Shown: in pieces, positions 1 to 11,508 of the stretch
Layout: each line of letters opens with the position of its first letter
Position numbering within the stretch: the first letter of the stretch is position 1
Assembly (NCBI GenBank): GCA_013399855.1
Contig: VXAY01002374.1
Coordinates: 675,553 to 739,552 of the forward strand
DNA: 64,000 nucleotides
Direction: 5' to 3'
Source of the DNA: Oxyruncus cristatus
Taxonomy: Eukaryota; Chordata; Aves; Passeriformes; Cotingidae
The notes under the pieces: model-generated
Databases searched by the model: none
The model's input: only the letters and a program-made list of their open reading frames with translations
What the model was told of the DNA's origin: nothing
Made by a program: the position numbers and the translations under genes

Positions 1-1050
1 AGATAATGAGAAATAAAACCAAACCTTGAAACACCTTACCCCAGCCCCTCCCTCTTTCCAGGCTCAACTTCAATCCAACTTTTCTCTACCTCCTCCCACC
101 CAGTGGCACAGGGGGACCAGGAGCAAGGGCTGAGGTCGGTTGTCTCGGTTGTTGTCCACATATTGTCTCTGCTGCTCATTCCTCTGCAGGGGAACGACTC
201 CTGCCCTTGATCCAGTGTGGTGTCCCTCCCACAGGAGACAGTCCTCCACTGACCTTTCCAACATGGGTCCTTCCCACAGGCTGTAGTTCACAAACTGCTC
301 CACCATGAGTCTCTTTCATGGGATGCAGTTCACCAGGAACAGACTGCTCCAGTGTTGGTCTCTCGAACAGGGTCAGAAATCCTGCCAGCAGATCTGTTCC
401 AGCATGGGCTCTTCTCTCCATGAGGCCACAGGTCCTGCCAGGAGCCTGCTCCAGTGTGGGCTTCCCACAAGGTTGCAGCCTCCTTTGGGCATCCACCTGC
501 TCCAGCATGGGGTCCTCCACAGGCTGTATGTGGATATCTGCTCTGCTGTGGACCTCCATGGGCTGCAGGAGCACAATCCACCTCACCATAGTCTCTACCA
601 CGGGCTGCAGGGGAACCTGAGCTCCAGTGCTAGAGTACCTCCTTCCCCCCCTTCTTCAGTGACTTTGATGTCTGCAGAGTTTTTTCTCTTACATATTCTT
701 ATTCCTCTCTTCTGGCTGCTGTTCTGCAGCAGGTTTTTTCCTCTTCTTAAATACTTTATCACAGAGGTGCTAACACTGTTGCTGATGAGCTCAGTCTTGG
801 CCAACAGCAGGTTAATCTTGGAGCTGGGTGGCGTTGGCTCCCCTGGACACGAGGGAAGCTTCTAACAGCTTCTCACAGAAGCCATCCCTGTAGCCCCACG
901 CACTACCAAACCCTTGCCATGCAAACCAAATACAGCACCTCATCTTCTCCAAAGACCAAGAAAGCCTAGTTTTGTCCAAATGCCAGTTTGGTCTAAAGGG
1001 AAACCTGTTAGCCATAGGTGACATCCTGCATGTTGCTTGACCTACCATGC
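1..1050. repeat. Avian interspersed repeat, probably LTR/ERV-related; family not named
   Basis: A GC-richer block that differs sharply from the AT-rich intron beside it. From about 205 to 610 it contains about eight diverged modules with a core like TGCTCCAGYATGGG and a tail like CCYCCACAGG; core positions are near 212, 258, 300, 349, 399, 451, 502 and 543. A unique section follows to about 945 and is rich in CTTCTC/CAGCAG. From memory, nearly the same order of motifs (modules, the stretch near 735-800, then the GAAGCTTCTAACAGCTTCTC-like part near 853) occurs at very many sites in bird genomes, so I call it a dispersed repeat. The class is uncertain: LTR or internal region of an endogenous retroviral element is my best guess. 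The left edge may lie outside the window and the right edge is approximate. Long open frames occur here on both strands (plus 305-865, minus 176-601); I read them as by-products of the modular sequence, not genes. Confidence 0.6.
205..610. repeat. Degenerate internal array of 41-52 bp modules
   Basis: About eight diverged copies of a module whose core reads TGCTCCAGYRTGGG. Successive cores are spaced 46, 42, 49, 50, 52, 51 and about 41 bp apart. The copies have drifted by point changes and small indels, so the array is old and forms part of the surrounding interspersed repeat. Confidence 0.7.
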
Positions 1051-4000
1051 ATGCATATTATAGATAATTGTCACCTCACACTTGGCCCAGTGCTTCCTAG
1101 CACATTTCTCACACAGGCATGCTCACAGGTATTTTTCTCTCTGTAAAAAAAGCTCAGAGGACAGCTGATATGATTTCAGTGTTGGAAGCTTTCTCTGGCC
1201 ATCCTTTTCTCTAGTGGATAGAGGTTTTTGGTATGTGCAGAGTAAGATCAACATGACAAGGAAAGAATATGAACAACAAAGGAATTGCCAGCAGACCTGC
1301 AGCTTGCTCCTGGCTACAGGAGCACACAGACTCTCCTGGCAGGCTGCAAATACTTACTTGTCCATAGGCTAAGCACTCTGTTTAAACTGTGGCTGGTTGA
1401 TTAAATTAACATATATAGCAGCAATAAATTACAAACAAGTTATTGCTCTTTCAATAACTGGATAAACTGAAGTCATATCTGAAAAAGAAACTTGGAGCCA
1501 ACTCTAAAGGCACTGAGATTTCATTGTGCACTGCTCAGAGAACCAAATTATATAAGATATGTTTCTAAACCTTTCCTAACTCAGATCTTCAAGTGCCACT
1601 TGGGGTCTGGAAGTCAGCTTAATTCTTTTCTACCCATGAATCACAATCAGCAATAACTTTTATATAACAGAAATCTCATGAACAATTGCAGTGATGACGC
1701 ACAAAACAGAAAAAAGCAGATCAGTCTCACATAACTGTTTTGGCTCTGCTATACTAACAACAACAACAAAAAGGAGTAGATGCCATTTTTTCCAGAAAGA
1801 TGATAATATTTGATTATGCTCAGAAGCAATAGCTGCTGATTATAACATCTCTTTCACATCATCACTTTCTGGGAACAACTAGTGCTCAAAAGTTTCAGTC
1901 TTTGAAGTTCTTGGTTTCTTCATACTCATTCTTTACTTCTGACTTTTACCTCACTTTGACATGATCATAAGTCTATTTCGGTTTTACACTGAGGGATGTG
2001 CAAAACGTCACGGAGATGCTCTATTGTGTGCTCTTTCTGTCATCTGGAATTTCTCTCAACATTCATCATATTGAAACCAGACTCCGAGTTGCTGCTAAAT
2101 ATAAGTATCTGACTGAATACGTTTCTAGCCTCTGAAGTCCTGCCCCATTAGCACAGTTACAGCAACACTAAGGGAAACTGTTTTGTAGAACTATTAGTAC
2201 CCTGTCATGAACCTATCCACATTTACCTGCAAATTTGAAAAGTCATGTATTCTGTAATTATATTGCATCAACTACTCAAAAAAGATTTCTAAATATAACT
2301 TCTAGAGTCATATTAATGTAACTTAAGACTCAAATTATACCTGCTAGAAGATATTTATTTATACAACAAAATCAAAGTTTATACTGCACTTTTCTTCCCT
2401 GTCTTCTTGGGTTTTTGCCAGAGAACACCTATTATATATTTCTACTGCCTATTGTATACACCAGCTGCATTTTAGCTGCCAGATGTTGCACCAGAAATGT
2501 CAGCTGCTGCTTGAGGCAGGGAGTGAATGCAATTAGATATGCCCTGGTGACAGCCTGACACTTATGGTGGCAATGTTTAAATTTTTAATCGGGCATGTAA
2601 CTCAAAAACCCACACGACTTGAATTGTTCCCAAAAATAGGACCACTAACATCTTCTTTTATCAGGGAGATACAAAGATCAATGTGCCAGCAGAAGCCCAA
2701 GTGGATTGGTTGTTACTGGTAAAATATCTGAAATTATTTTCTAAAACAGATTGTGCATGCAGTAGTTGTGAGGAGACCTGCTTTCTAGCGCAGTAAGGAA
2801 TGCTATTGGTCTAAAATAGTCAATTGCTTTTATACTGAAACATTAGTAAATATAAATATACAAAATATATAAAATAAAAGGATTGAATACTACCTTCACT
2901 ACCTATGTGATTAGTTCCCATTAAGTACGTTTCTACCACTCAATTTCTACTGGTATGTCAAATGCTTTTTTAAATGAACTGTATGAAATCAGCTTACAAA
3001 CTATAAATTAAAGACTTTGAACAAAATCATTAGACAAAATGTATCAAGTACATTTAGTAGTAGAACTATGCCATATGAACTAGTTTAGTGTAGTTGTGAG
3101 AAGTAAAAAAAACCCAAAAAACCATGCCCAGTTCAAACTAAATGAAGTCAGTTGCTAGGGCTACGTGACCAGATCCTAACACAACATCAGATTCATTTTG
3201 GATACAGAGTTTTTAGTTAAAGCTAAGATGACCTTCCTCTCTTTTACAAATTACATGTCCAAGCAGGGTCTGTGTTTGTTCATCCAGCATAAATTTCTTA
3301 CCTCTATCCCTCACTTGCATTACATTACACTGCAGCTTAAAGAATTTGCAAGTGAACAAGTTACGTATATTAGCTACTCCATGCTGGCTACCTCTGTTAG
3401 CATAGTATAATTTAAATTATCTTACTGAAAGATATCTGTAATACTATACTCATGTACCAGAACAGTGTAGATACTCTTGACAGCAGCTTAGTTCTACCTG
3501 GTCATTTAGGTGAGGGATTAAAATACAGTAATTCATGCTGCAAGAATATTTTGGGATAAGGGAACTTATCCAGATTTTGGCCAAAAGGTTGAATTTATAA
3601 ATATTTATTCTTGTGAAAAATACCATGAGCTCAAAGTAATGCTGACTCTTCATTCTCTCTTGAAAATACAGGTTTTCCAGAAAAATGCTGGGCCAGAGGG
3701 ATGAACATTTTATTTGGAATGACAGACACTATCTGTATTTTCTCTTTACGTAAAAGGCATAATAAGCAATTCTTTTCTGCATGTCAGTGGGCTGGTCTAA
3801 GCCTCAGGTTTAGCTTGTATTTAGAGGAATATGAAACACCCCCTCAGAATGTGGACAATAGTGCCCCGACTCCCGTTAACTGCTTGCCCGTCAACTCTGG
3901 AAGGTAGAGTCTTGTGTAATATTCACAGATGGTACCAGTGCCTACAAACCAGCAATGCAATTGGAGTCTCATCTCACATAAGAACATGCTCCTTTTGGAG

Positions 4001-4236
4001 GCTGTCCTCTCAATTTTCGCCACACATAAGTCTGTTTCAAAGAGTATTAAAATATGAAAGCAGTAAGGCCATCAAGAATCCCAGAGCCAGGATATCATAG
4101 TTACTTATCTCACTTGTGAGACTTTGAAAAAGAGGATAAATCAACTGAGAAATTTTACGGCTGGTTGAAAAAAAATTAACAGTCTCTTTTCCTGGAATGA
4201 CCTATATTTTTGATTAACTTACTTAGAACATCTACG

Positions 4237-4250
4237 CATATGATCATATG
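4237..4250. repeat. 14-bp perfect palindrome followed by three GGATGT repeats
   Basis: CATATGATCATATG reads the same on both strands. It is followed by GGATGT at 4255, 4266 and 4276. Seen directly; no function is implied. Confidence 0.6.
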
Positions 4251-4403
4251 TGTTGGATGTCATCCGGATGTGTCTGGATGTGATAGGGACAATGCACTCA
4301 TCCTATCCAGAACCAATATACTCTGAAAAGCAAGGAGAAGGGTCATAAAATTTTTTGTGCAGTTCCACTCGATTAGCATTCACTCTTAGAGATTTGCTTT
4401 AAT

Positions 4404-4492
4404 TTTAAAATCTTCACTATTTTATTTTTCACTTTTTAATTTTTTTTTAATATTATTTCGCTATGTTTTTCTTTAAAATCTTCACTATTTTA
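4404..4492. repeat. 21-bp direct repeat, 68-bp offset
   Basis: The 21 bases at 4404-4424 (TTTAAAATCTTCACTATTT core) recur exactly at 4472-4492, separated by a T-rich spacer. Probably a local duplication in low-complexity sequence. Confidence 0.75.
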
Positions 4493-7039
4493 ATGATCTG
4501 TTGTTCCTTGATCTGGGATCACCTCATTGTTTACTACTCTATATACTGAGCACCACACCTGGCAGAACTTCTACGGCAGAGTCGTGTGTCATAGTTTAAG
4601 AATGTGAGTGTGAATTCACTGGGGAAGATCTGTAAAACATTATCACCTCTTTCTAGAGCCAGAAACACATACCTGTTCAGATCTTTCTCAGCTACATGAT
4701 CGTGACATTGTGCCTGAAGTTAGCTCAGCATTTGTGGATTTTCAGATTCACTTTGCTCATTTCATGCTGGTAAGTGAACATTTTGCTTCCTGCATTCACT
4801 GCTTCCTGGGTGTTTTGCTCTGCTACACTTGTCAGCAAGCCACTGCAGTGCATTTCTCTCTCCCTGCAGTGTTACTGAGGAATATGGTTTTGAAACTGCA
4901 GTGCAACAACTCCAACAGTTTTCATCTCTGCCACCAATTCCACATTAAAAAGGCAGGACTAACACAATCAAATGTCAACATATGAACAGACCGTAGTCAA
5001 AGGAGAATGAACCAACAACGATGCAAAAGTCACAGAAGGTAAAAAGTTTCTTTCAGTCCAGCAGTTACAACCTATTGCCTCTATATATGTATGCTCTGTG
5101 GCCAAAGTCACAGACAATTTTCTAGTTTCATCTGGGAGCAAACTTTATTCAGTGGAAGCAATATATAATATGTGAACAACTTGAAAGTAAACCTGCAGCT
5201 AAAATATTCCTGAATTAACACTCAGAATGATGTGTAGTCTCAACAAAAGCAGAAGTGAAAACAAGGAAAAGTGATCTAGACACTAAATGATCACACAGCT
5301 TAGTTTAAAGCCAAGTGTTTTGCAGCACCGTTGTTACTCTCTGGGGTTGGGGAGGGAGTGTACCAAGAACAAAAGTACATATTTCCTCCAGGATTATAAT
5401 TAAATTTAGAAACTAATGCGATCATAAAATGTACATGCTATGGTTTGATTTCAGGTCAGAGTCATATGTTAAATAAGATTGCTACCCTAGATTTTAAAAA
5501 CATCAGCTCGAGTCATGTAGCAAAACCTCATTTTGATCATTCTGAGTTTAGAAGATGAACAATTACTGATGCTGGCAAGAAGTCACACTAAGGGCAAATG
5601 GAATTAATAAGAAATAAAACTGCATGTCAGTAGCAAAATAGAAACTGAAATGAATAATCAAATGTGCAGAACAGTCATGCTGTGTAGGCAGCAAAGTCCA
5701 AATAAATGGTCTTGAAAGGCACGAGAAAACTCTATAGGAAGTACTTAAATCATCAATTTGAAAAAGTTTTCTGTGCAGAATGTTGCAGTAAGTTTCATGG
5801 TACTTAAAATATAACGTGATTCCATAGCTTGCACTGCTGACCTTAGCCCAGTAATAAATCTGCAAAAATTACGCAGTAGGAAAAAATGGTTTTGAAACCA
5901 CTGGGCATAAGTATTAATCTGGAGGATTCATTCACCATTCATTTTCTACACTGTCCAAATTTCAAAGACTGCATCAGCATCTCTCCTGGTGGAAGCAGGG
6001 CAGCATTATAGGACGTGAGGCTGAACAGCTACAGCAACACTCTCCTGTTTTTGGGTATTGGGTTACAACTCCTATAGACAGTAGTACTTATACAGCAAAT
6101 GTAATAAATGAACAATGTCTGACATGGAAAACATCTGTCAACTACTGCAGCACTGCAGGTGCTAACATGCAGGTTATTTGAAGGAATAGTTCAGGGTTAA
6201 GTGGTTGATGTAACCACTGATGTGCTCTTACACATTTACATCCACCAGTACCCACATAAAATCCAAAAACATTTAAAGAAAATAAATGTTTTCATTTTTC
6301 TAGAAACGAGTAGATTCCATTTTTTTCCTCCCCAGTGTTCTCCAAAGAAGTGTGCCTTTCAAGTACAGAGGTAGAATATCTAAACATGTACCAGGAATTC
6401 AGTGAAAGAAAGTGAGATAGTGTATAGCACCTACATAATTGACCAAAGCCTTTATCCTGAAGATTCCTCTATTGCCTCCATCAGTGGCAGCATGGCAATG
6501 TATATTAACATGCATGTGAGTCAGTCAAGTACAAATAAAGCTAAATATTCAGCAATACCTGTTCTACATGGAAGCGAGACTTAAGCCCTCTGTAAGCACG
6601 TTACCAAAGTTTAAAAAAGATCATAGGCTTGGCAAAAGAGACATGGTCACTTTAAACCTTGCTCCTGCTACCTAACACGTCAATACATTTTTAGACACTT
6701 TGCATACCTTTCTACACTTTTTTCCATTAACGATCTACTGTTTTAGGACATTTTGTTGGAAATAACATAGATATAAATTGTTCAGATGTACCGTCCAATT
6801 ATTTAAATGCTTAGGATTAAGACAGAAAGAGAAACTTTAAGCTGTTTTCAGACTACCAAAATACTGCTCAAGTCCCTGTGCCTAAGCTGACAGGCAAAGG
6901 TAGGCAGAGATCTAGTTAGGTCTCTGGAAAGATTACCAAGAAACTCAGCAAACAGTGTAACAGGTAGCTAGAAGAAAATGTAGTTGCAGAAATGTGGACA
7001 GCATTCTGTTGAATCTAGGGCATTCAAACCCAGCAGTCA

Positions 7040-7150
7040 TTTTCTATATTGCACAGCATAGTGGATGAAATTCGGTGGACCACTTGTGCATAAGATTGAA
7101 AAAGATGGCTGTAATGGCCTGTTTTGGCCTTCAATCCATGTGTCTGAGTT
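7040..7150 (+). repeat. Possible ancient CR1 LINE 3' end, plus orientation
   Basis: The stretch ending near 7148 (ATGGCCTGTTTTGGCCTTCA, then ATCCATGTGTCTGA) resembles the end of old amniote CR1 elements, which read approximately ATGGTCCCTTCTGGCCTT followed by ATCTATGA-type 8-bp units. The match is short and decayed, so the call is tentative and the left edge is a guess. Confidence 0.35.
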
Positions 7151-7314
7151 TCCTTCAGGCTACACTTTTGCACTGCTCTCGCCTATATTCAGGCATGCTT
7201 AAAAGCACTTTCCTACTGCTACAACAGAGTAAAGGAGCTTCAGAGTAAACAAATCATACCCTCATATCATACACAGCTTTAAAGGTGAAAGGTTTTTAAA
7301 GGAAGATATCTTAC

Positions 7315-7473
7315 TTCTTTTTCCATTTGAAGTCCTTCTGCTCTGATATTTCTCTCAAATACTTCCCTCTTCTCTGTCTGTGGATTAGATTTTCTATACA
7401 CAAGGATGTAGTCAATCCGACATTTCCCATCTCTAAAATATAGTCCACTGGTTTTGTTCTTATCAGGTACTTC
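7315..7473 (-). CDS. ANO4: ANO4 coding exon: start of the anoctamin dimerisation domain
   Basis: A 159-bp exon, 53 whole codons, phase 0 at both ends. On the minus strand it follows a pyrimidine-rich tract ending TTTACAG and ends ...GAA before a GTAAGA donor. It encodes about residues 107-159: EVPDKNK, then [20 protein letters not shown], then [15 protein letters not shown] and MEKE. This matches human ANO4 almost residue for residue from memory; the closest paralogue, ANO3, has FKDGKKRIDY and RNTFEKNLRAEGLMLEKE instead, so ANO4 is favoured. The segment opens the cytosolic anoctamin dimerisation domain of this TMEM16 protein, a family of calcium-activated phospholipid scramblases and ion channels. 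It is the most 3' ANO4 exon in the window; the channel/scramblase core is encoded to the left. Confidence 0.96.
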
Positions 7474-9345
7474 CTGTAAAGAGAAAGTCAAACAATTCAG
7501 TAATGTTAATTTGCCTTGGTAATTGCTGCATTGCTGTTTTCATCAGCAGTTTTCAGTAATACACAATAGGAAAGATAAGGAATCAGAACAAGCTGTTCAT
7601 GTTTTCAAACGCTTTACATGCAGTGCCTCTGATGTCACCTGAAAGGAACACAGACTTCCCCACTTCAAAATCAGGAGGTCTTCTTAGGCAGATGTTTGGT
7701 CATATAGACATGGGATAGGAGAGAATAGAGAACACATGTCAACCTGCCTCCCCCACCACCCTCCAAAAGATTAGGAAAACTTCTTACTTAGAAAATAAAG
7801 CAGAGAATAGTGTTACTGAAGTGCAAATTAAAAATTAACAATTTAGTATTGTAGAGTGTCTTTGTGCATGTGAAAACAGTAAATAATGACATGAGCATTT
7901 ACTGTGGTGAGAAACACTAAAACCTGACATGGAGATTCTCATTGCTCTGCCTCACAGGACACAGATAATATGACCATACCTCCCCATACCTCACCATACG
8001 TCATCAGACTGACTACAGAATATTCTTTTCTTAAGGAACAGCTGAGGAAATCCCCTGCATTTATTTGGAAAGAATTCCTGGTGTTTTGTCTAGAAGTACA
8101 GAAATGCAATAAACACTCTTTCTTGGCTATTTCTTACAAAAAAATCCCATGAGTGTTTAAATGTTTGATCTGACAGAGAGAAACAACTTGATTTTGCTGT
8201 TAATAAGAGGCCAAGCAGGTCCCTCTCCTGAGATATAAAAGACCAGACTACTGGTCTTTTCCCAGAAATTCATGAGAATAAATTCTCTACAGATCCTCCT
8301 CACAATTTAACACTACTTCCACATAATACAAGTCCTGCCCAGGGGTTAAGCTTTGACTTTCAGACAAGTTGAAATTGTATGGCAGTTTGCAGGTTGAAGC
8401 ATTTCACACAAAAAATGCACACTATGAATGAACCATGGGAACAAACAGCACTCCCTCTGAGTAATATAATGGGCAGGAACCTTTAGGGACCTCAAGATCA
8501 GTCCAGCTCTAAGCTGAAGGAAAGGTTAAGCTAATTTATCTCTGTTTTTCCAGAGTCTGCTCCACTATTCCTGCCAGAAATAGCCTGGCCCTATAATATA
8601 CAGTCAGTTCTCTAAAAACAATGAATATTTTGCCTTTCGCATCTGGGAGAAGGAGGGAATTTTCAAAATACTTTCTCCATATGAAGTGAATATTGTAATA
8701 GGAAAAATAATTCTTACAGGGGAAAAAAAAGACAAAACCCAATATTCCCATTCAACAAATTTAGTGTAAGATGTCTTCCGGATTCTCAGCAGGAATTTTG
8801 ATTAAATGGGAAAACCAATTAAAGCATCCCAAATGTCCCATCCCCTGGGTATATCCAGTTCACTAAAAAAAGAAGTGAATTTTTCTAACGTTCTTTTATT
8901 ACAGTGCCTGACTTCTGACACAACTTAATGCAGACTTGACACAGTGGAACAGTTCTTTGAGCCTGAAAAGAAGGCAAGAAAAAAGATTTAAGCTCTAAGG
9001 AAATAACAGTAACAAACCATTTATATTTATACTGCATATCATGCTGATAAATGTTATTATCAAGATATAAGAAGTTTTTTTTCATAGAGCATTAAACATG
9101 AAAACAGCTCAGGTAGAACATTTTTTTTTCCATTAAAAATCTATGTCAAGAAGACACAAAAAAATCCAGCTCAAAGGGTATTTATGTTATTTAAGTAAAG
9201 AAGGGTGCAATAGGAGATTAAGAGGCAGTGTGTTAGCTTGGTGGTCCCATTGTGACTTCTAACCTTCCTGACAGGCTATTCTTTCTGTTCAGTAGTCAGT
9301 CACTACCTATACTTTGGCAAGTGATGTAATAAGAAAGGACCCAAG

Positions 9346-9405
9346 TTTATTAACACTTCTTTAACTGAACCCAAATCTGGCTTCAGTTAAAGAAGTGTTA
9401 ATAAA
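9346..9405. repeat. Perfect 24-bp inverted repeat with 12-nt loop
   Basis: The arms at 9346-9369 (TTTATTAACACTTC...) and 9382-9405 (...GAAGTGTTAATAAA) are exact reverse complements. The 12-nt loop is CCCAAATCTGGC, within which two further pairs are possible after one C/C mismatch. Flanking bases do not extend the stem. Either strand would fold into a hairpin if transcribed; the ANO4 pre-mRNA runs through it on the minus strand. No transposon ends or target duplication are apparent. Confidence 0.85.
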
Positions 9406-10251
9406 GCTCCATCTGAAAAGTCTCATTTGACTTCTGATTGAGCATGAACAACTAACAGTTGAAGCAAACAACACTTCAGCTTGTCAGCTAAACAAAAGTG
9501 ATAAGAAATGCTTGGTATGTCCTTGTAAATGTCTTTGATTGTAGATTCATTTTAGTGAATTCAGCCAGAAGTCATATTAAATTATTTCACAACAATGTTA
9601 GCTTGCAAACTAGACCAAAGAAACATCAATACATTCAGAGAGACTTTCACTGGTGCCGGATTCCCTGTCCTGGTGGCATTAAGGGGGATCTACAGGCTCT
9701 CTTAGCTACTAAACTAAACTGGAAGACTGAAGGAAGCTTTATGCTTCAAAGTTCACCCTACCACTATATAGTTTGCTCCCGTATTTATCCATACAAACCA
9801 TATGACATCCAGTGTATCTTTTCCTTCTGGAGTTAAGCAGGGACCAAGTTCTTTGAAAATTTTTGTTTTGTAGGCTGTAGCATCCTTGAAGTCCCATTAT
9901 GACTTTCAATTTTCATCTTTCCCCCCCCACACACCTTATATCTATACATGACCTACATTGTTATTTTCCTCAGCTACAGTTATAAAAAAACCTTAAATCT
10001 GTTAATTCAATCAAAGTCCTCAGAAGTTTCCCCTTTCCCTTTAAAAACCAACAAAGAATACATCTAAGAGGGGAAAAAAGGTTTTGAAGTATTGTTTTTG
10101 CAATAATTAACGGCAGCATGACCTTCTAATAATTTTCTCTTAATTTTTCCTCTCTAACTTACAAAGTCACGCCTTTCACCTGTGCTCTTTTGTTAAAAAC
10201 CATATGGTACATGGTCCCAAACTGTAACATATGAATATCATGTCGTATTAA

Positions 10252-10285
10252 CCTATTAAGGTTAATAGGCAAAGAGGCCTCTTTG
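10252..10285. repeat. Two abutting palindromes
   Basis: CCTATTAA-GG-TTAATAGG (10252-10269) is immediately followed by the perfect 16-bp palindrome CAAAGAGGCCTCTTTG (10270-10285). The function is unknown; it could be a chance cruciform-prone site. Confidence 0.7.
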
Positions 10286-10473
10286 TAACTTGTATAGGAA
10301 GCTGGTGAAGAGCTATGAGTAAAGAAGATGAAATTGTGAGCAAGGTCAAACACATATTCAGGGTGTCCTGAATTTTGCTGCTTTAATTATCTGTCTAAAC
10401 CTTACAGCAGTGCAACTCTCTATGGGTTGAATTTCTAGAATGAAGAAAATCTCTGACTCTTCTCAGCAGTGTT

Positions 10474-10998
10474 TCACAAAAGAACTGGCACCAGAAAAGC
10501 CTTTTGCTCCTGAAAAAGACATAATCTGTAATTGCATCTTCTAAACTCTATCAAAATCAGTAAACAAAAGAGGATCAGGGCAGAGGCTTCAGCAATGTCC
10601 TGTGGTTTTCCATGGTTTTCAATTGCCCTGCCAGTTCTGATCTGTGTCAGGGAGCTCTCTGCCAGAAACTCGGGCATGACCTGCAGGTAACATCTGACCA
10701 GTCCAGTAAGTAGTCTAGATGTACCCACAATCCTGAGGTGGGGAAAAGGAGAGAAGTCCCTGGTCTCTTTAATCCCTGAGGAAACAGCCCTAACATCCAT
10801 AGGCTGCAGGGCAGTTGGAGGCAAAATTAAAGGATATAATGTTCCTTTCTTCACAAGACAGAAAAACAAATTTAGGCCCAGATTTTCATCATGGGTCCAT
10901 GATGCTTTGCCTGCTTTAAGACATAATTTAAAAGGACTATGTGGTGAATGTTTCTTCCCTGCTATATTCTCTGACACCATTATGCACCATTGGGTCAA
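10474..10998 (-). other. 174-codon open reading frame inside an ANO4 intron, unidentified
   Basis: This is the longest open frame in the window outside the left-edge repeat, and it lies on the same strand as ANO4. The predicted product has no domain, signal or motif that I recognise. It has a mixed, low-complexity-free composition and a hydrophobic stretch (ILFCLLILIEF) near residues 141-151. With about 40% GC a frame of this length is uncommon but not implausible by chance in 64 kb. It could be a fossil of a mobile element or random. I do not call it a gene. Confidence 0.25.
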
Positions 10999-11371
10999 TT
11001 CTTCTTCACTGGAAGGGTATGTCTCTCATAATTGATACCCACGGTTCCTTATGGGAGTTTTATGATAAATCCTCCTCTGCCCCCCTTCTCCTTAAAGGAT
11101 TAACATAGGGAAAACTTTTCCATCATTTTCAGAAGCAATGAAGCATTAGACTTGTATAGATGTTTCACTGGGGATGCATGAAATCACAACTTTTTAACTG
11201 GAGATATTTTATATTTCAGGATTATAATCTTAGAATGGAAAATCAGTCCTCATAGGAAAGGTTAGACACGAGTTGATTTGCAGTGAATGAGATTTTAAAT
11301 CAAATTACCTTTATTGCCTCTTTATAATGGGCATGGATAAATATTATATTAATAATTCTGCGTGTTCTTAC

Positions 11372-11508
11372 CTCTCCCACAACTTCCAACCTGCTGGCAT
11401 CATCAGAAGTACTGGTCAAGTTCCCATGGTGAAGCAGCGAGTCATCATCTTTGGAAGGGCTGTTCACGCCTTCTAATTCGTCAAAGAAAATGTTGACATC
11501 CTTAGCTA
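11372..11508 (-). CDS. ANO4: ANO4 coding exon: acidic N-terminal cytosolic segment
   Basis: A 137-bp exon entered in phase 1 (two bases complete a codon started in the previous exon) and left in phase 0. The acceptor is a T-rich run ending TTTTTTTAG and the donor is GTAAGA after ...GTTGTGGGAGAG. It encodes about residues 61-106: IAKDVNIFFDELEG, then KDDDSLLHHGNLTSTSDDAS and RLEVVGE. Human ANO4 has nearly the same stretch (AKDVNILFDELEA, GNLTSTSDDASRLE), recalled from memory. The region precedes the dimerisation domain and is acidic, serine-rich and probably disordered. An alternative acceptor three bases on (TAG) would remove one codon, but the TTTAG choice restores the residue matching the human methionine position. 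Confidence 0.96.

Larger units (their letters stand above)
1051..7314 (-). other. ANO4: ANO4 intron after the last exon in the window (3' end not in window)
   Basis: AT-rich, stop-dense sequence on all frames. I looked on the minus strand for the expected next ANO4 coding segment (the family continues after the MEKE residues with an SxxINSDIIFVKLHAPWE-like stretch) and found no match, so this intron probably runs off the left edge. Within it I note only a short CR1-like 3' end near 7.1 kb, a 14-bp palindrome at 4237-4250 and a 21-bp direct repeat at 4404-4424 and 4472-4492. Nothing else is recognisable. Confidence 0.7.
7474..11371 (-). other. ANO4: ANO4 intron, 3.9 kb
   Basis: The minus-strand donor GTAAGA is at 11371 downward and the acceptor TTTACAG ends at 7474. 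The intron is mostly AT-rich unique sequence. It contains the 24-bp-stem inverted repeat at 9346-9405, paired palindromes at 10252-10285 and the 174-codon open frame at 10474-10998. Nothing else is recognisable. Confidence 0.85.

Noticed and set aside
176..865. Overlapping long open frames on both strands (141 and 186 codons) at the left edge
   Set aside because: They coincide with the modular interspersed repeat; the predicted proteins only echo the repeated module (PMLEQ/PTLEQ-type on minus) and have no recognisable domain.
1051..7314. Possible next ANO4 exon
   Set aside because: No minus-strand match to the expected conserved segment (SDIIFVKLHAPWE-like) was found, so no exon is annotated.
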